Shown: positions 51,881 through 60,323, numbered from the stretch's first letter. The stretch is DNA of 64,000 bases from an uncultured Candidatus Cenarchaeum sp. (GCA_958295735.1 OY282369.1:1658161-1722160), one strand, 5' to 3'. Numbers and translations: made by a program. Notes: generated from the sequence alone by a model not told the origin.

Positions 51881-52099
51881 TCAGCCCTGCTCGTCCCACT
51901 CGTCCAGCGTGCCGGAGGACTGGCCGCCCGTGCTTCCCGCATAGTCCCCCAGTATGTCCGAGTACGCGGCGTCGCTGTGCGCCACGTGCCTGACGTACTC
52001 GCCGTAGCTCATCTCCAGCCCGCAGCCGGGGCAGCTGACCGAGGCGAACCCGGGGGCAAGCTCCGCGCCCCCCTTGCACCGCGGGCACCTGATCTTCAC
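51881..52099 (-). CDS. Small zinc-ribbon protein with acidic tail
   Basis: A 72-residue protein: RCPRCKGGAEL and SCPGCGLEM form a treble-clef or ribbon zinc site, followed by YGEYVRHVAHSDAAYSDILG and an acidic end LDEWDEQG. GGATTAATAC on the minus strand (52121-52130) lies 22-31 bases before GTG 52099. Function unknown. Confidence 0.75.
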   Translation of the reverse strand: MKIRCPRCKGGAELAPGFASVSCPGCGLEMSYGEYVRHVAHSDAAYSDILGDYAGSTGGQSSGTLDEWDEQG

Positions 52100-52214
52100 G
52101 CGGCGCCGCGGGCCCCGCCGGTATTAATCCCCTCGGCGCGCCCCGCGGGGGCCCCCGCCGTGGCCCCTTTTCATCACGGCCGCCGAGCGGTCCCCGCGCG
52201 GGCGGCGCCGCGCA

Positions 52215-52291
52215 GGCTCGGGCAAGCCGAGACCGCGCCCAGCAGCAAGCCGCCCCCCGACCCCGCGCCCGGATCGCGGCGGGCCCGAGCC
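52215..52291. repeat. Family A intergenic repeat, reverse orientation
   Basis: Runs from GGCTCGGGCAAGCC through CGCGCCCGGATCGCGG to GGGCCCGAGCC; the ends pair with each other. It lies between divergent zinc-protein genes. Confidence 0.7.
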
Positions 52292-52343
52292 CGCGCGGCG
52301 GGCCGCTACAAAGGTATTATTAGCCGGCCGCGCGGCGGGCCGC

Positions 52344-52640
52344 ATGGGCCGATCCTGCACGAAATGCAAGGCGGAGATACCGGACGGCCAGATCTTGGAG
52401 CCCCAGGCGGAAAAGTACCCGTGCTGCCCAAAGTGCTGGGCCGGGTGGAAGGAGTACCGGGTCATGGTGATGAACGAGATGAGGCTGGACATGTCGATGC
52501 CGGACCACCGCAAGCTGCTCAGGAAGCACGAGAAGATGTTCGCCGGGGTCCTGCCCGCGGAGGGCGGCGTGGTGGACTATGCCAACGAGGACAACCGCAA
52601 GCCGGACGAGCCCGGCCGGGCGCCCTCCTGCGGCTGCTGA
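52344..52640 (+). CDS. Iron-traffic (YggX-like) domain protein with N-terminal zinc knuckle
   Basis: A 98-residue protein. CTKCKAEIPDGQ and CCPKCWAGWKEY give two CxxC knuckles. The segment WKEYRVMVMNEMRLDMSMPD, then RKLLRKHEKMFAG, follows the pattern of bacterial Fe(2+)-trafficking protein YggX (W, NE.RL, R.L...M..F). The role in iron or oxidative-stress handling is inferred from the family. TATTATTAG at 52315-52323 lies 21-29 bases before the ATG. Confidence 0.72.
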   Translation: MGRSCTKCKAEIPDGQILEPQAEKYPCCPKCWAGWKEYRVMVMNEMRLDMSMPDHRKLLRKHEKMFAGVLPAEGGVVDYANEDNRKPDEPGRAPSCGC

Positions 52641-52734
52641 CGCCCCGCGGCTGCCGGCACAAGGCATTCTCGCCGGAAAAGCGATTCCGCGCCGCCGGCG
52701 CCCCGCCCCGCGGTTGCTCGGGAGCGCCGCCGGC

Positions 52735-53196
52735 TCACAGCCCCATCGCGGCCCTGGCCCTGTCCGGCATCATCAGCAGGAGCCTCCTCCTCTGCTCCGG
52801 CTCCAGCCCGGACAGGGCGCGGGCCGCCGTCCCGGCCACGATGCCGCGCCTTTCCTCGTCCAGCGAGGCCAGCGCGCCGTACAGCCCGTCCATGTTGAAC
52901 CGCGCGAGGATGCCGGGATCCGCGCCCACCTGCCGGACGTAGCGCCCGAACAGCTCGGCCCGGCGCGCCTCGGGAAGGCCGGCCGAGACCTCCAGCCACG
53001 TCCCGAACAGGCGCAGGAACCTGTGGAACGGTATGCGGGGGCCGGCCTCCAGGGCGTCGGCCACGACGGCCGCCTTGTCCTCCTCCCCCATCGAGAAGAA
53101 CTCGGCAACCCGCCGCTCCAGTATGGGCCGGCGCAGAAAGTCCGGCAGGCTGGCCAGGCTGTCTATTATGCCGCCGGCGTGGTTGGGCGGGGACAA
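52735..53196 (-). CDS. Helical protein of unknown function
   Basis: A 153-residue protein made almost entirely of amphipathic helices, with repeated R-rich segments (DFLRRPILERRVAEFFSM, EPEQRRRLLLMM, PDRARAAMGL). Some resemblance in layout to tandem helical-bundle proteins; no family assigned. TTG 53196 with AATATTAG 23-30 bases upstream on the minus strand supports a leaderless start. Confidence 0.65.
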   Translation of the reverse strand: MSPPNHAGGIIDSLASLPDFLRRPILERRVAEFFSMGEEDKAAVVADALEAGPRIPFHRFLRLFGTWLEVSAGLPEARRAELFGRYVRQVGADPGILARFNMDGLYGALASLDEERRGIVAGTAARALSGLEPEQRRRLLLMMPDRARAAMGL

Positions 53197-53260
53197 CGGC
53201 GCGAGCCCGGCGGCGGCACTAATATTGCATTCGGCGGCCCCGCCGCGCGCGGGCGCCGTG

Positions 53261-53342
53261 GGGGCCCGCCCAAACCGGAACCGCGCCCGGCAGCGGCGGG
53301 CCGCCCCGCGATCCCGCGCCCGGATCGCGGCGGACGCGAGTC
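53261..53342. repeat. Family A intergenic repeat, reverse orientation, 82 bp
   Basis: Runs from GGGGCCCGCCCAAACC through GATCCCGCGCCCGGATC to GGACGCGAGTCC. It ends about 20 bases before the TATA box of purA. Confidence 0.75.
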
Positions 53343-53393
53343 CGCGGGGAGCGCCGCCGTATGTTAAAATAAACCGGGGCGGCCGGGCGCGGC

Positions 53394-54407
53394 GTGTCCT
53401 GCACGGTGGTTGTCGGGGGGTTCTTCGGCGACGAGGGCAAGGGCAAGATAATATCGCACCTGGCCTCCGCCGGCCCGTCGCCGCCGTCCGTCGTGGTCCG
53501 CGGCGGGGCGGGGCCCAACGCCGGGCACACCATACACGGGGCAGACGGGAAGATCTACAAGGTGCGGATGCTGCCCAGCGGCTTCCTCAACCGGGATGCG
53601 AGCGTCATGATCGGCCCCGGCGTCGTCGTCGATCCCGGGGTGCTGCTCGACGAGGTGGAGCGGTTCGGGGCTGGCGGCCGGGCGTTCGTGGACGGGGCCT
53701 GCGGGGTGATCGACTCCGGGCACCGCGGCGCGGACTCGGCGGGGGATCTCAGGGAGAGGATAGGCAGCACCGGCTCCGGGACGGGGCCGGCCAACGCGTC
53801 CAGGGCCATGCGGACGCTCCGGCTCGCGCGCGACGAGGGGTCGCTCTCGGGCCTCGTGCGCGACGTGCCGGAGGCGGTCAACGGCGCGCTCGACGGGGGG
53901 GAGGGCGTCCTCGTGGAGGGGACGCAGGGCACGTTCCTCTCGCTGTGGCACGGCACGTACCCGTTCGTCACGTCCAAGGACGTGACCGCCTCCGCCGTGT
54001 GCGCCGACGTGGGGATAGGGCCGAGGAGGGTCGACGACGTGGTCGTGGTGTTCAAGTCGTACGTGACGAGGGTGGGCACCGGGCCCCTGCGGGGCGAGCT
54101 GGGCGCCGGCGAGGCGGCCGCGCGGGGGTGGGCCGAGTTCGGGACGGTCACGGGGCGCCCCAGGCGCGCGGCGGAGTTCGACTTTGGCCTGGCAAGGCGG
54201 GCGGTCATGCTCAACAGCGCAACGCAGGTGGCCGTCACGAAGCTCGACGTGCGGTTCCCCGGATGCGCCGGGGCCACCTCGTACTCCGACCTTACGGGCG
54301 AGGCGGACGCGTTCGTGCGGGGCGTGGAGGAGAGGCTGGGCGTGCCGGCCACGCTGCTCGGCACGGGGCCCGGCGCGGGCGACGTGATAGACAGGAGGGA
54401 GGGGTAA
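53394..54407 (+). CDS. purA: Adenylosuccinate synthetase PurA
   Basis: Catalyses IMP + aspartate + GTP to adenylosuccinate, the first step from IMP to AMP. The 337 residues match the short archaeal form. G12-K16 in GDEGKGK is the phosphate loop with catalytic D13; H45 in GPNAGHT is the second catalytic residue. VEGTQGTFLSLWHGTYPFVT and the C-terminal TKLDV guanine-binding motif are present. GTG 53394 follows TTAAAATAAA (53364-53373) by 21-30 bases. Confidence 0.95.
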   Translation: MSCTVVVGGFFGDEGKGKIISHLASAGPSPPSVVVRGGAGPNAGHTIHGADGKIYKVRMLPSGFLNRDASVMIGPGVVVDPGVLLDEVERFGAGGRAFVDGACGVIDSGHRGADSAGDLRERIGSTGSGTGPANASRAMRTLRLARDEGSLSGLVRDVPEAVNGALDGGEGVLVEGTQGTFLSLWHGTYPFVTSKDVTASAVCADVGIGPRRVDDVVVVFKSYVTRVGTGPLRGELGAGEAAARGWAEFGTVTGRPRRAAEFDFGLARRAVMLNSATQVAVTKLDVRFPGCAGATSYSDLTGEADAFVRGVEERLGVPATLLGTGPGAGDVIDRREG

Positions 54408-54480
54408 GCGGCCCCGGCGGGGGCGCGGATCCGCCCCCGCGCCAGGGTAGGTTTAATTTGACAGGCGCGCCACGCGCGGC

Positions 54481-55152
54481 GTGGAACCGGCCGACAAGCT
54501 CCCGAGGTACATCCAGGTGGGCTCGGCGCTGGAGTTCTCCCGGCTCGTGTGCGCGCTGGAGCGCGCGCCGCGGGTCTCGTTCCTCCACGAGCACGACGGC
54601 GCGACGGTGCTGTCCGTGCAGATGGACATAATAAAGGAAAAGCCGGTCATATACTACGCGCCGCTGGAGGAGCGGGGCCACTACCTGTGCTACGGGTTCA
54701 GGGGAGGGCGGGAGGAGTCCCGCGTCGTCGACTCGGCGGCCGACAACAGCAGGCTGTACTCGCCCATAGTGAGGATAAAGTCGCTGCCCGCCAGCCTCAG
54801 GGCGGGCAACGGGACGGCCGACAGGTACCACCCGATCGTGCTGGAGGACCTGGCCAGCCTCGCCAAGCTCAGCTACGCGTTCGAGGAGGCGCCGTTCCCG
54901 CTGTTCGCGTTCCCCCGGGGCGGCGGGTGGCTGATGGGCGTGTTCATGAACTTCAACGAGGAGGGCGCCCCGTACTTTTGCCACGTCGCCCTCGACGCGA
55001 GGCCGCCGGGGCCCTTCCTGAAGTACGCCACGGGCAACGGGGCCCAGCCCTCGTTCGTGGGGGACCCCGGGGAGCACGGCTACTCGTACATCAAGATAAT
55101 AACCCTGAAGGAGGCGCACCCGCTGGTCGACTATGATCAGCTTCGGGGCTAG
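54481..55152 (+). CDS. Conserved-looking protein of unknown function
   Basis: A 223-residue protein rich in beta strands and aromatic residues (KPVIYYAPLEERGHYLCYGF, YHPIVLEDLASLAKLSYAF, GWLMGVFMNFNEEGAPYFCH). No recognised motif. GTTTAATTT at 54451-54459 lies 22-30 bases before GTG 54481. It overlaps the start of pyrF by 20 bases, so the two are probably co-translated; a link to pyrimidine metabolism is only positional. Confidence 0.75.
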   Translation: MEPADKLPRYIQVGSALEFSRLVCALERAPRVSFLHEHDGATVLSVQMDIIKEKPVIYYAPLEERGHYLCYGFRGGREESRVVDSAADNSRLYSPIVRIKSLPASLRAGNGTADRYHPIVLEDLASLAKLSYAFEEAPFPLFAFPRGGGWLMGVFMNFNEEGAPYFCHVALDARPPGPFLKYATGNGAQPSFVGDPGEHGYSYIKIITLKEAHPLVDYDQLRG

Positions 55153-55891
55153 GATAGAGGCGGCGGCCGCGCGCGGCGGGCGGCTGATCCTGGCGTGCGA
55201 CTACGACGCGTCCGAGCCGGACCCCGAGGGCCGCGCGCTGGCCGACGTGTCCAGCACGGGGAGCCACCTGTGCGCCGTGAAGATCAACTTCCACCTCCTG
55301 CTGCGCCTCGGCCCCGCGCAGGTGGGGAGGATAGCGGAGGCCGCGCGGCGGCGCGGCGTGCAGTGCATAGCGGACGTGAAGCTCAACGACATAGGCAGCA
55401 CCAACGCGGCCGCCGCGCGGGCCCTGTGGGGCATGGGGTTCGACGCGGTCATAGCCAACCCCATAATGGGGAGGGAGGCGCTGGCGCGGCTGGCCGCCGA
55501 GTCGCGCGCGGCTGGCAAGGGAGTCATAGCGCTGTGCCACATGAGCTCGCCGGAGGCGCGGCACGCGTACGAGCTGCTGGTCAGGCAGCGCTCGCTGCAC
55601 GCGCCGCTGTACGCGCTGTTCCTGGAATGGGCCGCCTCCGCGGGGGCGGACGGGGTAGTCCTGGGCGCCACGTTCCCCGAGGTGATAAGGCGGCACAGGA
55701 AATCGGCGCCGGGCGGGCCCGCCGTGTACTCGCCGGGGGTGGGCGCCCAGGGCGGCAGCGCCGCCGAGGCCGTGCGGGCGGGGGCCGACTATGTCATCGC
55801 GGGCAGGAGCGTCACGGGGGCGGCCGATCCCGCGGCGGAGGCGGCCTCCCTGGCGCGGCAGTGCGCCGAGTCCGCGGCCGCCCGCGGCTAG
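55133..55891 (+). CDS. pyrF: Orotidine 5'-phosphate decarboxylase PyrF
   Basis: Last step of UMP synthesis. A 252-residue TIM barrel with D81-x-K83-x-x-D86 in ADVKLNDIG, K50 in CAVKINFH and the phosphate-binding VYSPGVGAQGG and YVIAGRSVTGAADP. Length and layout fit the longer OMP decarboxylase group (class seen in some archaea and actinobacteria). ATG 55133 overlaps the preceding gene. Its end is in a short duplication shared with the convergent Nudix gene. Confidence 0.93.
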   Translation: MISFGARIEAAAARGGRLILACDYDASEPDPEGRALADVSSTGSHLCAVKINFHLLLRLGPAQVGRIAEAARRRGVQCIADVKLNDIGSTNAAAARALWGMGFDAVIANPIMGREALARLAAESRAAGKGVIALCHMSSPEARHAYELLVRQRSLHAPLYALFLEWAASAGADGVVLGATFPEVIRRHRKSAPGGPAVYSPGVGAQGGSAAEAVRAGADYVIAGRSVTGAADPAAEAASLARQCAESAAARG

Positions 55892-55984
55892 CCGGCCCGG
55901 GCGCCGCTGCCGCTACCGCGCCGGGCGCGCCTCCGAAGTGGGCGCGCGCCGCCCGCGGCTAGCCGGCCCGGGCGCCGCTGCCGC
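55877..55984. repeat. Duplicated junction of two convergent genes
   Basis: A 37-bp block (GCCGCCCGCGGCTAGCCGGC...) occurs at 55877-55913 and 55948-55984. The first copy carries the pyrF stop TAG, the second the Nudix stop (CTA). Each copy has CTAG, where the two stops would overlap if only one copy existed. Confidence 0.8.
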
Positions 55985-56411
55985 CCCGCAGCGACTTTTC
56001 CGCCACGGCCAGCACGCCCCTGGCGTTGCCGTACGTGGCCCTCGCCACCGCGTCCTCGAAGCCGAGCCACGAAAAGCCGACGTGCTCGCGGGAGAGCGTG
56101 ACGTCCTCGGCGCGGGTGCGGGCCAGGTAGAATATGACCCTCTTGCGCACGCGCCGGCCGGAGCGATGGAAGTCGTACCGGACGGACTCCTCGAACCCGT
56201 CGACGAACTGCAGGTCGACTATGCCGGTCTCCTCCATCGCCTCCCGCACCGCGGTCTGGCGCGCCGACTCGCCCTCCTCCATCTTGCCCTTGACCAGGTC
56301 CCAGTGGCCCGACGGGTAGTGCAGCAGCAGGTACAGCCGCGAGCCGCCGTCCTCCCGGTACACCACCGCGCCGGCCGAGACCACGCGCGCCACGGGCCCC
56401 CTCCGGATCAC
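55959..56411 (-). CDS. Nudix hydrolase, Ap4A-hydrolase-like
   Basis: A 150-residue Nudix protein. The Nudix box GKMEEGESARQTAVREAMEE, then TGI, is complete (Gx5Ex7REUxEExGU). SAGAVVYREDG and HYPSGHWDLVKGKME resemble bis(5'-nucleosyl)-tetraphosphatases. The start is GTG 56411, which overlaps the uppS stop (GTGA); GTG 56393 is an alternative that gives a shorter N-terminus. Confidence 0.88.
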   Translation of the reverse strand: MIRRGPVARVVSAGAVVYREDGGSRLYLLLHYPSGHWDLVKGKMEEGESARQTAVREAMEETGIVDLQFVDGFEESVRYDFHRSGRRVRKRVIFYLARTRAEDVTLSREHVGFSWLGFEDAVARATYGNARGVLAVAEKSLRGGSGARAG

Positions 56412-57196
56412 CTGCCTATCCGCCTCCTCCTCTTCTGGAACATCCGTATGGCCCTCATCAGGTCTATCTTCCTGAAGTCGGGCCAGAACACGTCCATGAA
56501 CACCAGCTCGCTGTACGCGCTCTGCCACAGCAGGAACCCGCTCAGCCTCTTCTCGCCCGACGTGCGCAGGATCATGTCGGGGGAGGACTGGGGCAGGTGC
56601 GAGGTGTACAGGTTCGACTCTATGACGCCCTTGTCCACGTCCGCCGGGCGCATGCTCCCGTCCTGGATCCTCCGCCCGATCTTCCTCACCGCGTCGACCA
56701 GCTCGTCCTGCCCGCCGTACGCGATGGCTATGTTCAGGAAGCGGTCGCCGTACCCCGCGGTGGACTCGTCCAGCCTGCGCAGGGCGCCGCGTATGCGGTC
56801 CGGCAGCAGCTCGGTCCTGCCTATGGCGGTGACCCGCATCCGCCTCTCGTGTATCCTCGGATCCTCGTTGAGCTTTTCCAGCCTGGCCCCTATCAGCTCG
56901 TACAGGAGCCCCAGCTCCTCGTCCTCCCTTTCCATGTTCTCGGCGGACAGGGTGTACAGGGTCACTATGCGTATGTCGAACTCCTCGCACCAGTCCAGCA
57001 GGTTCTCCACCGCGTCGGCGCCCCTCCGGTGGCCGATCCGCGCGAAGTTGAGGTTCCTGCGGGCCCACCTGCGGTTCCCGTCGAGTATGAGGGCCACGTG
57101 GTTGGGTATGGCGCCGTGGCGGATCTCGCTCTCGAGCCGCCTCGTGTACAGCCGGTACAGCCCCGACGCGTGGAGCGCCGCCCCCTTTACGTCCAT
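56408..57196 (-). CDS. uppS: cis-Prenyltransferase (undecaprenyl diphosphate synthase family)
   Basis: Makes long-chain polyprenyl diphosphate, the lipid carrier for archaeal glycans and glycoproteins. The 262 residues match. The catalytic Asp is D39 in LILDGNRRWARR; ARIGHRRGADAVENLLDWC, VTLYTLSAENMERE and RTSGEKRLSGFLLWQSAYSE are diagnostic. ATG 57196 starts the N-terminal helix. Followed with a four-base overlap by the Nudix gene. Confidence 0.94.
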   Translation of the reverse strand: MDVKGAALHASGLYRLYTRRLESEIRHGAIPNHVALILDGNRRWARRNLNFARIGHRRGADAVENLLDWCEEFDIRIVTLYTLSAENMEREDEELGLLYELIGARLEKLNEDPRIHERRMRVTAIGRTELLPDRIRGALRRLDESTAGYGDRFLNIAIAYGGQDELVDAVRKIGRRIQDGSMRPADVDKGVIESNLYTSHLPQSSPDMILRTSGEKRLSGFLLWQSAYSELVFMDVFWPDFRKIDLMRAIRMFQKRRRRIGR

Positions 57197-57237
57197 GGCC
57201 GCCAGCCTCCCGCCCCCGACCCGGCGGCCGCCTCCCC

Positions 57238-58398
57238 CTATTTTACCTGTGCCGCCTCCCCGCCCGCGGGGGCCGCCCGCTTCCCCCTGAACTTCCTGAA
57301 CAGCAGGGCCGCCGCCACGGTGGTGGCGGCCAGGCCGGCCAGGAGGGGCGGTATGAGCGTGAACGGGCTGCCGCCGCCTATCACGACGTCGGCGAACTGG
57401 GACACCGTGGGGTACAGGGCGCCGAGCACCACCAGCCTCAGCACGTCCGCCATGTGGTGCCTCACGCCCGCCAGCCAGTTGCTCAGCAGTATCCCGGCGA
57501 AGACGGTCCCCAGCCCCACCCACAGTATGGGCAGCATGCCGGAGACGAACTGCCCCACGAGCGCGCGGTTCGACACTATGGATATGAGCTCGGCGTTCTG
57601 CTCTATGATGTCGAGGCCGGCCACGGACAGGCCGGCGGGCACCGAGGACAGCATGAGTATTATCCCGGCCACGGTGGTGAACATGCGGACGAACCCGGAC
57701 GGGGTGGGCTTGGTCCAGTTGGACCACGCCCTGTCCACGTCGAACGCGCGCACGAGGAACGCGGCGCCCAGTATGCTGACCAGCACCGCGAATATCTCCG
57801 TGGTGTACCCCATCACGGTCCCGATGCCGCCTATGAGCAGGAGCATCCCGGGCACCCCCAGGAAGAACTTCGAGTACTTCGAGTCGTACGCCACCATCTT
57901 CAGGTACTTGCCCAGCACCGCGTACGAGTACTCCACGCTGCGGCTCACGTTCATCACCACCCTCTGCACGGAGACCACGGGGACGACGTTCTGGATCACC
58001 GGTATCACGCTCTCGTCGTCCTCGCCGTCGGACACGATGACGGCGCCGTCCGCCGGGCGCCCCTCCAGGACGGAGCGTATCTGCGAGGCGATCCTCTCGT
58101 CCGCCTGGACGCCGCGGTCGGGCACCCCCGCCACCACGACCACCTCGGCCCCGTACCCCCTGCTCACCAGGTCCTCGTAGATCTTTATCGCCGCGAACAT
58201 CGAGTTCGAGTCGGCATCCTCCGGATCCTCGAGCGCCAGCCTCTGCGCCGCCTCTATGCAGGCATCGCGCCCCACCACGGGGGCCTGTATCCCCGTCTTC
58301 TGCCCGACGTCGTCGTCCCTGTCCACGCACACCACCAGCAGGCGCCTGGCGGCAGACGAGCGGATCCCCTTGGGCAGGCCCTTGATCTCCTGCGACAT
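57238..58398 (-). CDS. DUF373 family membrane protein
   Basis: A 386-residue protein. The N-terminal ~150 residues form a soluble alpha/beta part with RRLLVVCVDRDDDVGQKTGI, SNSMFAAIKIYEDL and DGAVIVSDGEDDESVIPVIQ. About six to seven membrane helices follow, then a basic tail. This matches archaeal DUF373, of unknown function. CTTAAAATC on the minus strand (58421-58430) lies 23-32 bases before ATG 58398. uppS begins 41 bases past its stop and may be in the same transcript. Confidence 0.9.
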   Translation of the reverse strand: MSQEIKGLPKGIRSSAARRLLVVCVDRDDDVGQKTGIQAPVVGRDACIEAAQRLALEDPEDADSNSMFAAIKIYEDLVSRGYGAEVVVVAGVPDRGVQADERIASQIRSVLEGRPADGAVIVSDGEDDESVIPVIQNVVPVVSVQRVVMNVSRSVEYSYAVLGKYLKMVAYDSKYSKFFLGVPGMLLLIGGIGTVMGYTTEIFAVLVSILGAAFLVRAFDVDRAWSNWTKPTPSGFVRMFTTVAGIILMLSSVPAGLSVAGLDIIEQNAELISIVSNRALVGQFVSGMLPILWVGLGTVFAGILLSNWLAGVRHHMADVLRLVVLGALYPTVSQFADVVIGGGSPFTLIPPLLAGLAATTVAAALLFRKFRGKRAAPAGGEAAQVK

Positions 58399-58477
58399 GC
58401 GGCGTGATCCGGGCCGGATTGATTTTAAGGATTTCCCGATGCCGCCCCGTGGGTTTGCCGCATCGGCGCGCGCCGCC

Positions 58478-58963
58478 CTACGGCCTCGCCGCGCGGGAGG
58501 CGGCGGCGAGCTCCGCGGCCTCCTCCCCCAGGGCGGCCGCCTTTTCCAGGGCCCGCCGCATCCCGCCCTCGTCCGCGGACTCGGCGGCCACTATGGTCTC
58601 CCTGACGCGCGCGTCGTGCTTGCGGAGCGCGTCCAGGTACGCGGAGTAGCTCTCCAGCCACTCCGCGGGGGCGTCCACGGACACGAGCTCGATCATCTGC
58701 GCGCGCATCTGCCCCGACGTCGCCCTGGCCGCCGCGGCGTACTCGTCCGCCCGGATCTCCCCCGCCTCGAGCCGCGCCAGCTCGGCGTCCAGGTCCTCGT
58801 CCAGCGCGCCCACTATGCTGCCCACGCCGTCCAGGTACCCCCCGTGGTCGGAGACCACGAACGAGGCCTCGTTCCCGCCGGGGATCGCCCACGCCAGAAA
58901 GCTCGCGGCGGTCACGGCCCCCAATATTCCCGCCGTGACGGCGATCCCCTTGCGCGACGCCAT
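58478..58963 (-). CDS. Membrane-anchored helical protein, unknown function
   Basis: A 161-residue protein: a hydrophobic segment at residues 6-27 (signal or anchor), then an extended acidic helical domain on the outside (EDLDAELARLEAGEIRADEY, ESYSAYLDALRKHDARVRET). Possibly a coiled-coil envelope protein. GTTTACAAG on the minus strand (58989-58998) lies about 25 bases before ATG 58963. Confidence 0.7.
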   Translation of the reverse strand: MASRKGIAVTAGILGAVTAASFLAWAIPGGNEASFVVSDHGGYLDGVGSIVGALDEDLDAELARLEAGEIRADEYAAAARATSGQMRAQMIELVSVDAPAEWLESYSAYLDALRKHDARVRETIVAAESADEGGMRRALEKAAALGEEAAELAAASRAARP

Positions 58964-59058
58964 TCCGCCGCCCGCGCCCGGCCCCTTCTTGTAAACCTAC
59001 CCTGCCGGCTAGGGCGCCCCGGCCCAGCCGCCCGCGCCGGCCCCGCGCGGCGCCCCGG

Positions 59059-59868
59059 CTAACCCAGATCCCAGTCGTTCCGGTACAATTCCACGTCCCT
59101 CGATCCGAGGAAAATCTCGCCGCCGTCCTTCTTGAAGCTGGCCTGGTATCCCGCCCGGTTTGACGTGATGTCGCCGCCCCCGATCCTCTTCTTTATGTCC
59201 CTGGACGACATGACCACAAAGTTGATTTTGTTTCCCGGATCCCGCAGGACAAAGACGTAGTACATGTTCGGCGCGTCGTTCTTGTCAAACGGTTGCTTCT
59301 TTATGCTGGTAATGTACCTGTCGTTATTGTTCCTGGTGACCGCCTTTACCTGTATGCGGAAATTGTCGCGGCCTTTGCTCGCCCTTATGTCGATGCCGTC
59401 GCCGGCGCCTCTCCGGTCCACCCCGTACCCGCGGAACAGCAGCTCGCTCATCACCCGAAACCTGCCCGCCGCCCCGATCCGCCGCGACCCCGCCGCATCC
59501 TGCGCGTCGTCCTGCACCGGATCGGCCTTCCCGCCTTTTGCAAAAAGATTGTCGGCGGATGCGGTTCTGCCGTCCGCGTCGTCCTGCACCGGATCGGCCC
59601 GTCCGCCGTCGCCGGGGTCGTCCTTGCCGCGATCTTTCGTGGAGTCGCGGCGCAGCTCAAACGAGTTTTTATCCACTAGCCTAAATTCTGATGCCTCCCC
59701 CCTCACCTTGATGTTCTTGTACAGGGCGGCGCTCATGCTCGCCACCGGCGTGCGGCCTCTGGGCTTAAGGTGCCCTTCATCTATGGCTCGCCTTGTGATC
59801 TCTTGGTATCCTAGCGGCCCGCCCGCGTCCCGCAGGACTGCAACTGCCGCTTCCTTGTACCCGGCCAC
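59059..59868 (-). CDS. HARE-HTH domain fused to a PD-(D/E)xK-like nuclease domain
   Basis: A 269-residue protein. Residues 1-~70 fit the HARE-HTH (AVAVLRDAGGPLGYQEITRR, ASMSAALYKNIKVRGEASEF, RLVDKNSFELR). A linker with a repeated ADPVQDDA leads to an alpha/beta domain with GDGIDIRASKGRDNFRIQVK: Asp, then strand with QxK, the core of PD-(D/E)xK nucleases. HARE-HTH is known to be joined to restriction endonucleases. The target could be foreign or damaged DNA. G+C seems lower than in the flanking genes, which fits acquisition. GTG 59868 has ACTTTAATTA 23-32 bases upstream. Confidence 0.75.
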   Translation of the reverse strand: MAGYKEAAVAVLRDAGGPLGYQEITRRAIDEGHLKPRGRTPVASMSAALYKNIKVRGEASEFRLVDKNSFELRRDSTKDRGKDDPGDGGRADPVQDDADGRTASADNLFAKGGKADPVQDDAQDAAGSRRIGAAGRFRVMSELLFRGYGVDRRGAGDGIDIRASKGRDNFRIQVKAVTRNNNDRYITSIKKQPFDKNDAPNMYYVFVLRDPGNKINFVVMSSRDIKKRIGGGDITSNRAGYQASFKKDGGEIFLGSRDVELYRNDWDLG

Positions 59869-59889
59869 GGGGCCTCCGGGACGGCACTC

Positions 59890-59976
59890 CTAATTAAAGT
59901 CGCAACACGCGGTAGTCCATCCCACAACTTGAATTTTAGGCGTGAAAAACTGCCCCGCCTCGGTCGCCGTAGGCAT
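59890..59976 (-). CDS. Possible 28-residue peptide
   Basis: ATG 59976 opens a short frame (PTATEAGQFFTPKIQVVGWT, then TACCDFN) with ordinary amino-acid composition and lower G+C than its surroundings. The stop overlaps the TATA box of the HARE-HTH gene. No convincing promoter or homologue. It may be a real small protein or a remnant of the end of a larger gene. Confidence 0.3.
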   Translation of the reverse strand: MPTATEAGQFFTPKIQVVGWTTACCDFN

Positions 59977-60323
59977 GATTATGGGATAGACTAGTCCGCG
60001 GCCCCGTGCGCGGCCACGGCAAGGGGTCGGATGCCTCCGTAGGCGCGGACCAGGATCGGCGGGGGCGCTCTCGCGCCAGCGGCCGGCGGGCGCGCGGCGG
60101 CAACGCCGGGCGCCCGCGCGCGGCCGGCTCGGCCAAGTCGCAATACTGGCAGTGCCTGCCATATCCGAGAAGGTCGGGCACATACTCTCCCTGGCCGGCT
60201 CGGCCAAGTCGCAATACTGGCAGTGCCTGCCCCGCCCCGGCGGGGATCCTCCGCAACGCCGCCCGCGCGGCAGAATCAGGCGCGCACAAAAAAGGGGCCG
60301 GCCCGCCGGTCTTCCCGAAGCAC
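59977..60323. other. Intergenic region, G+C-rich with repeats
   Basis: A diverged family-B-like block lies at about 60035-60085 (GTAGGCGCGGACCAGGATC, then GGGGGCGCTCTCGCGCC), followed by a 39-bp direct repeat. No gene seen. Confidence 0.5.
60122..60231. repeat. 39-bp direct repeat, two copies
   Basis: GGCCGGCTCGGCCAAGTCGC, then AATACTGGCAGTGCCTGCC, occurs at 60122-60160 and 60193-60231, without difference, 71 bases apart. Confidence 0.8.
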
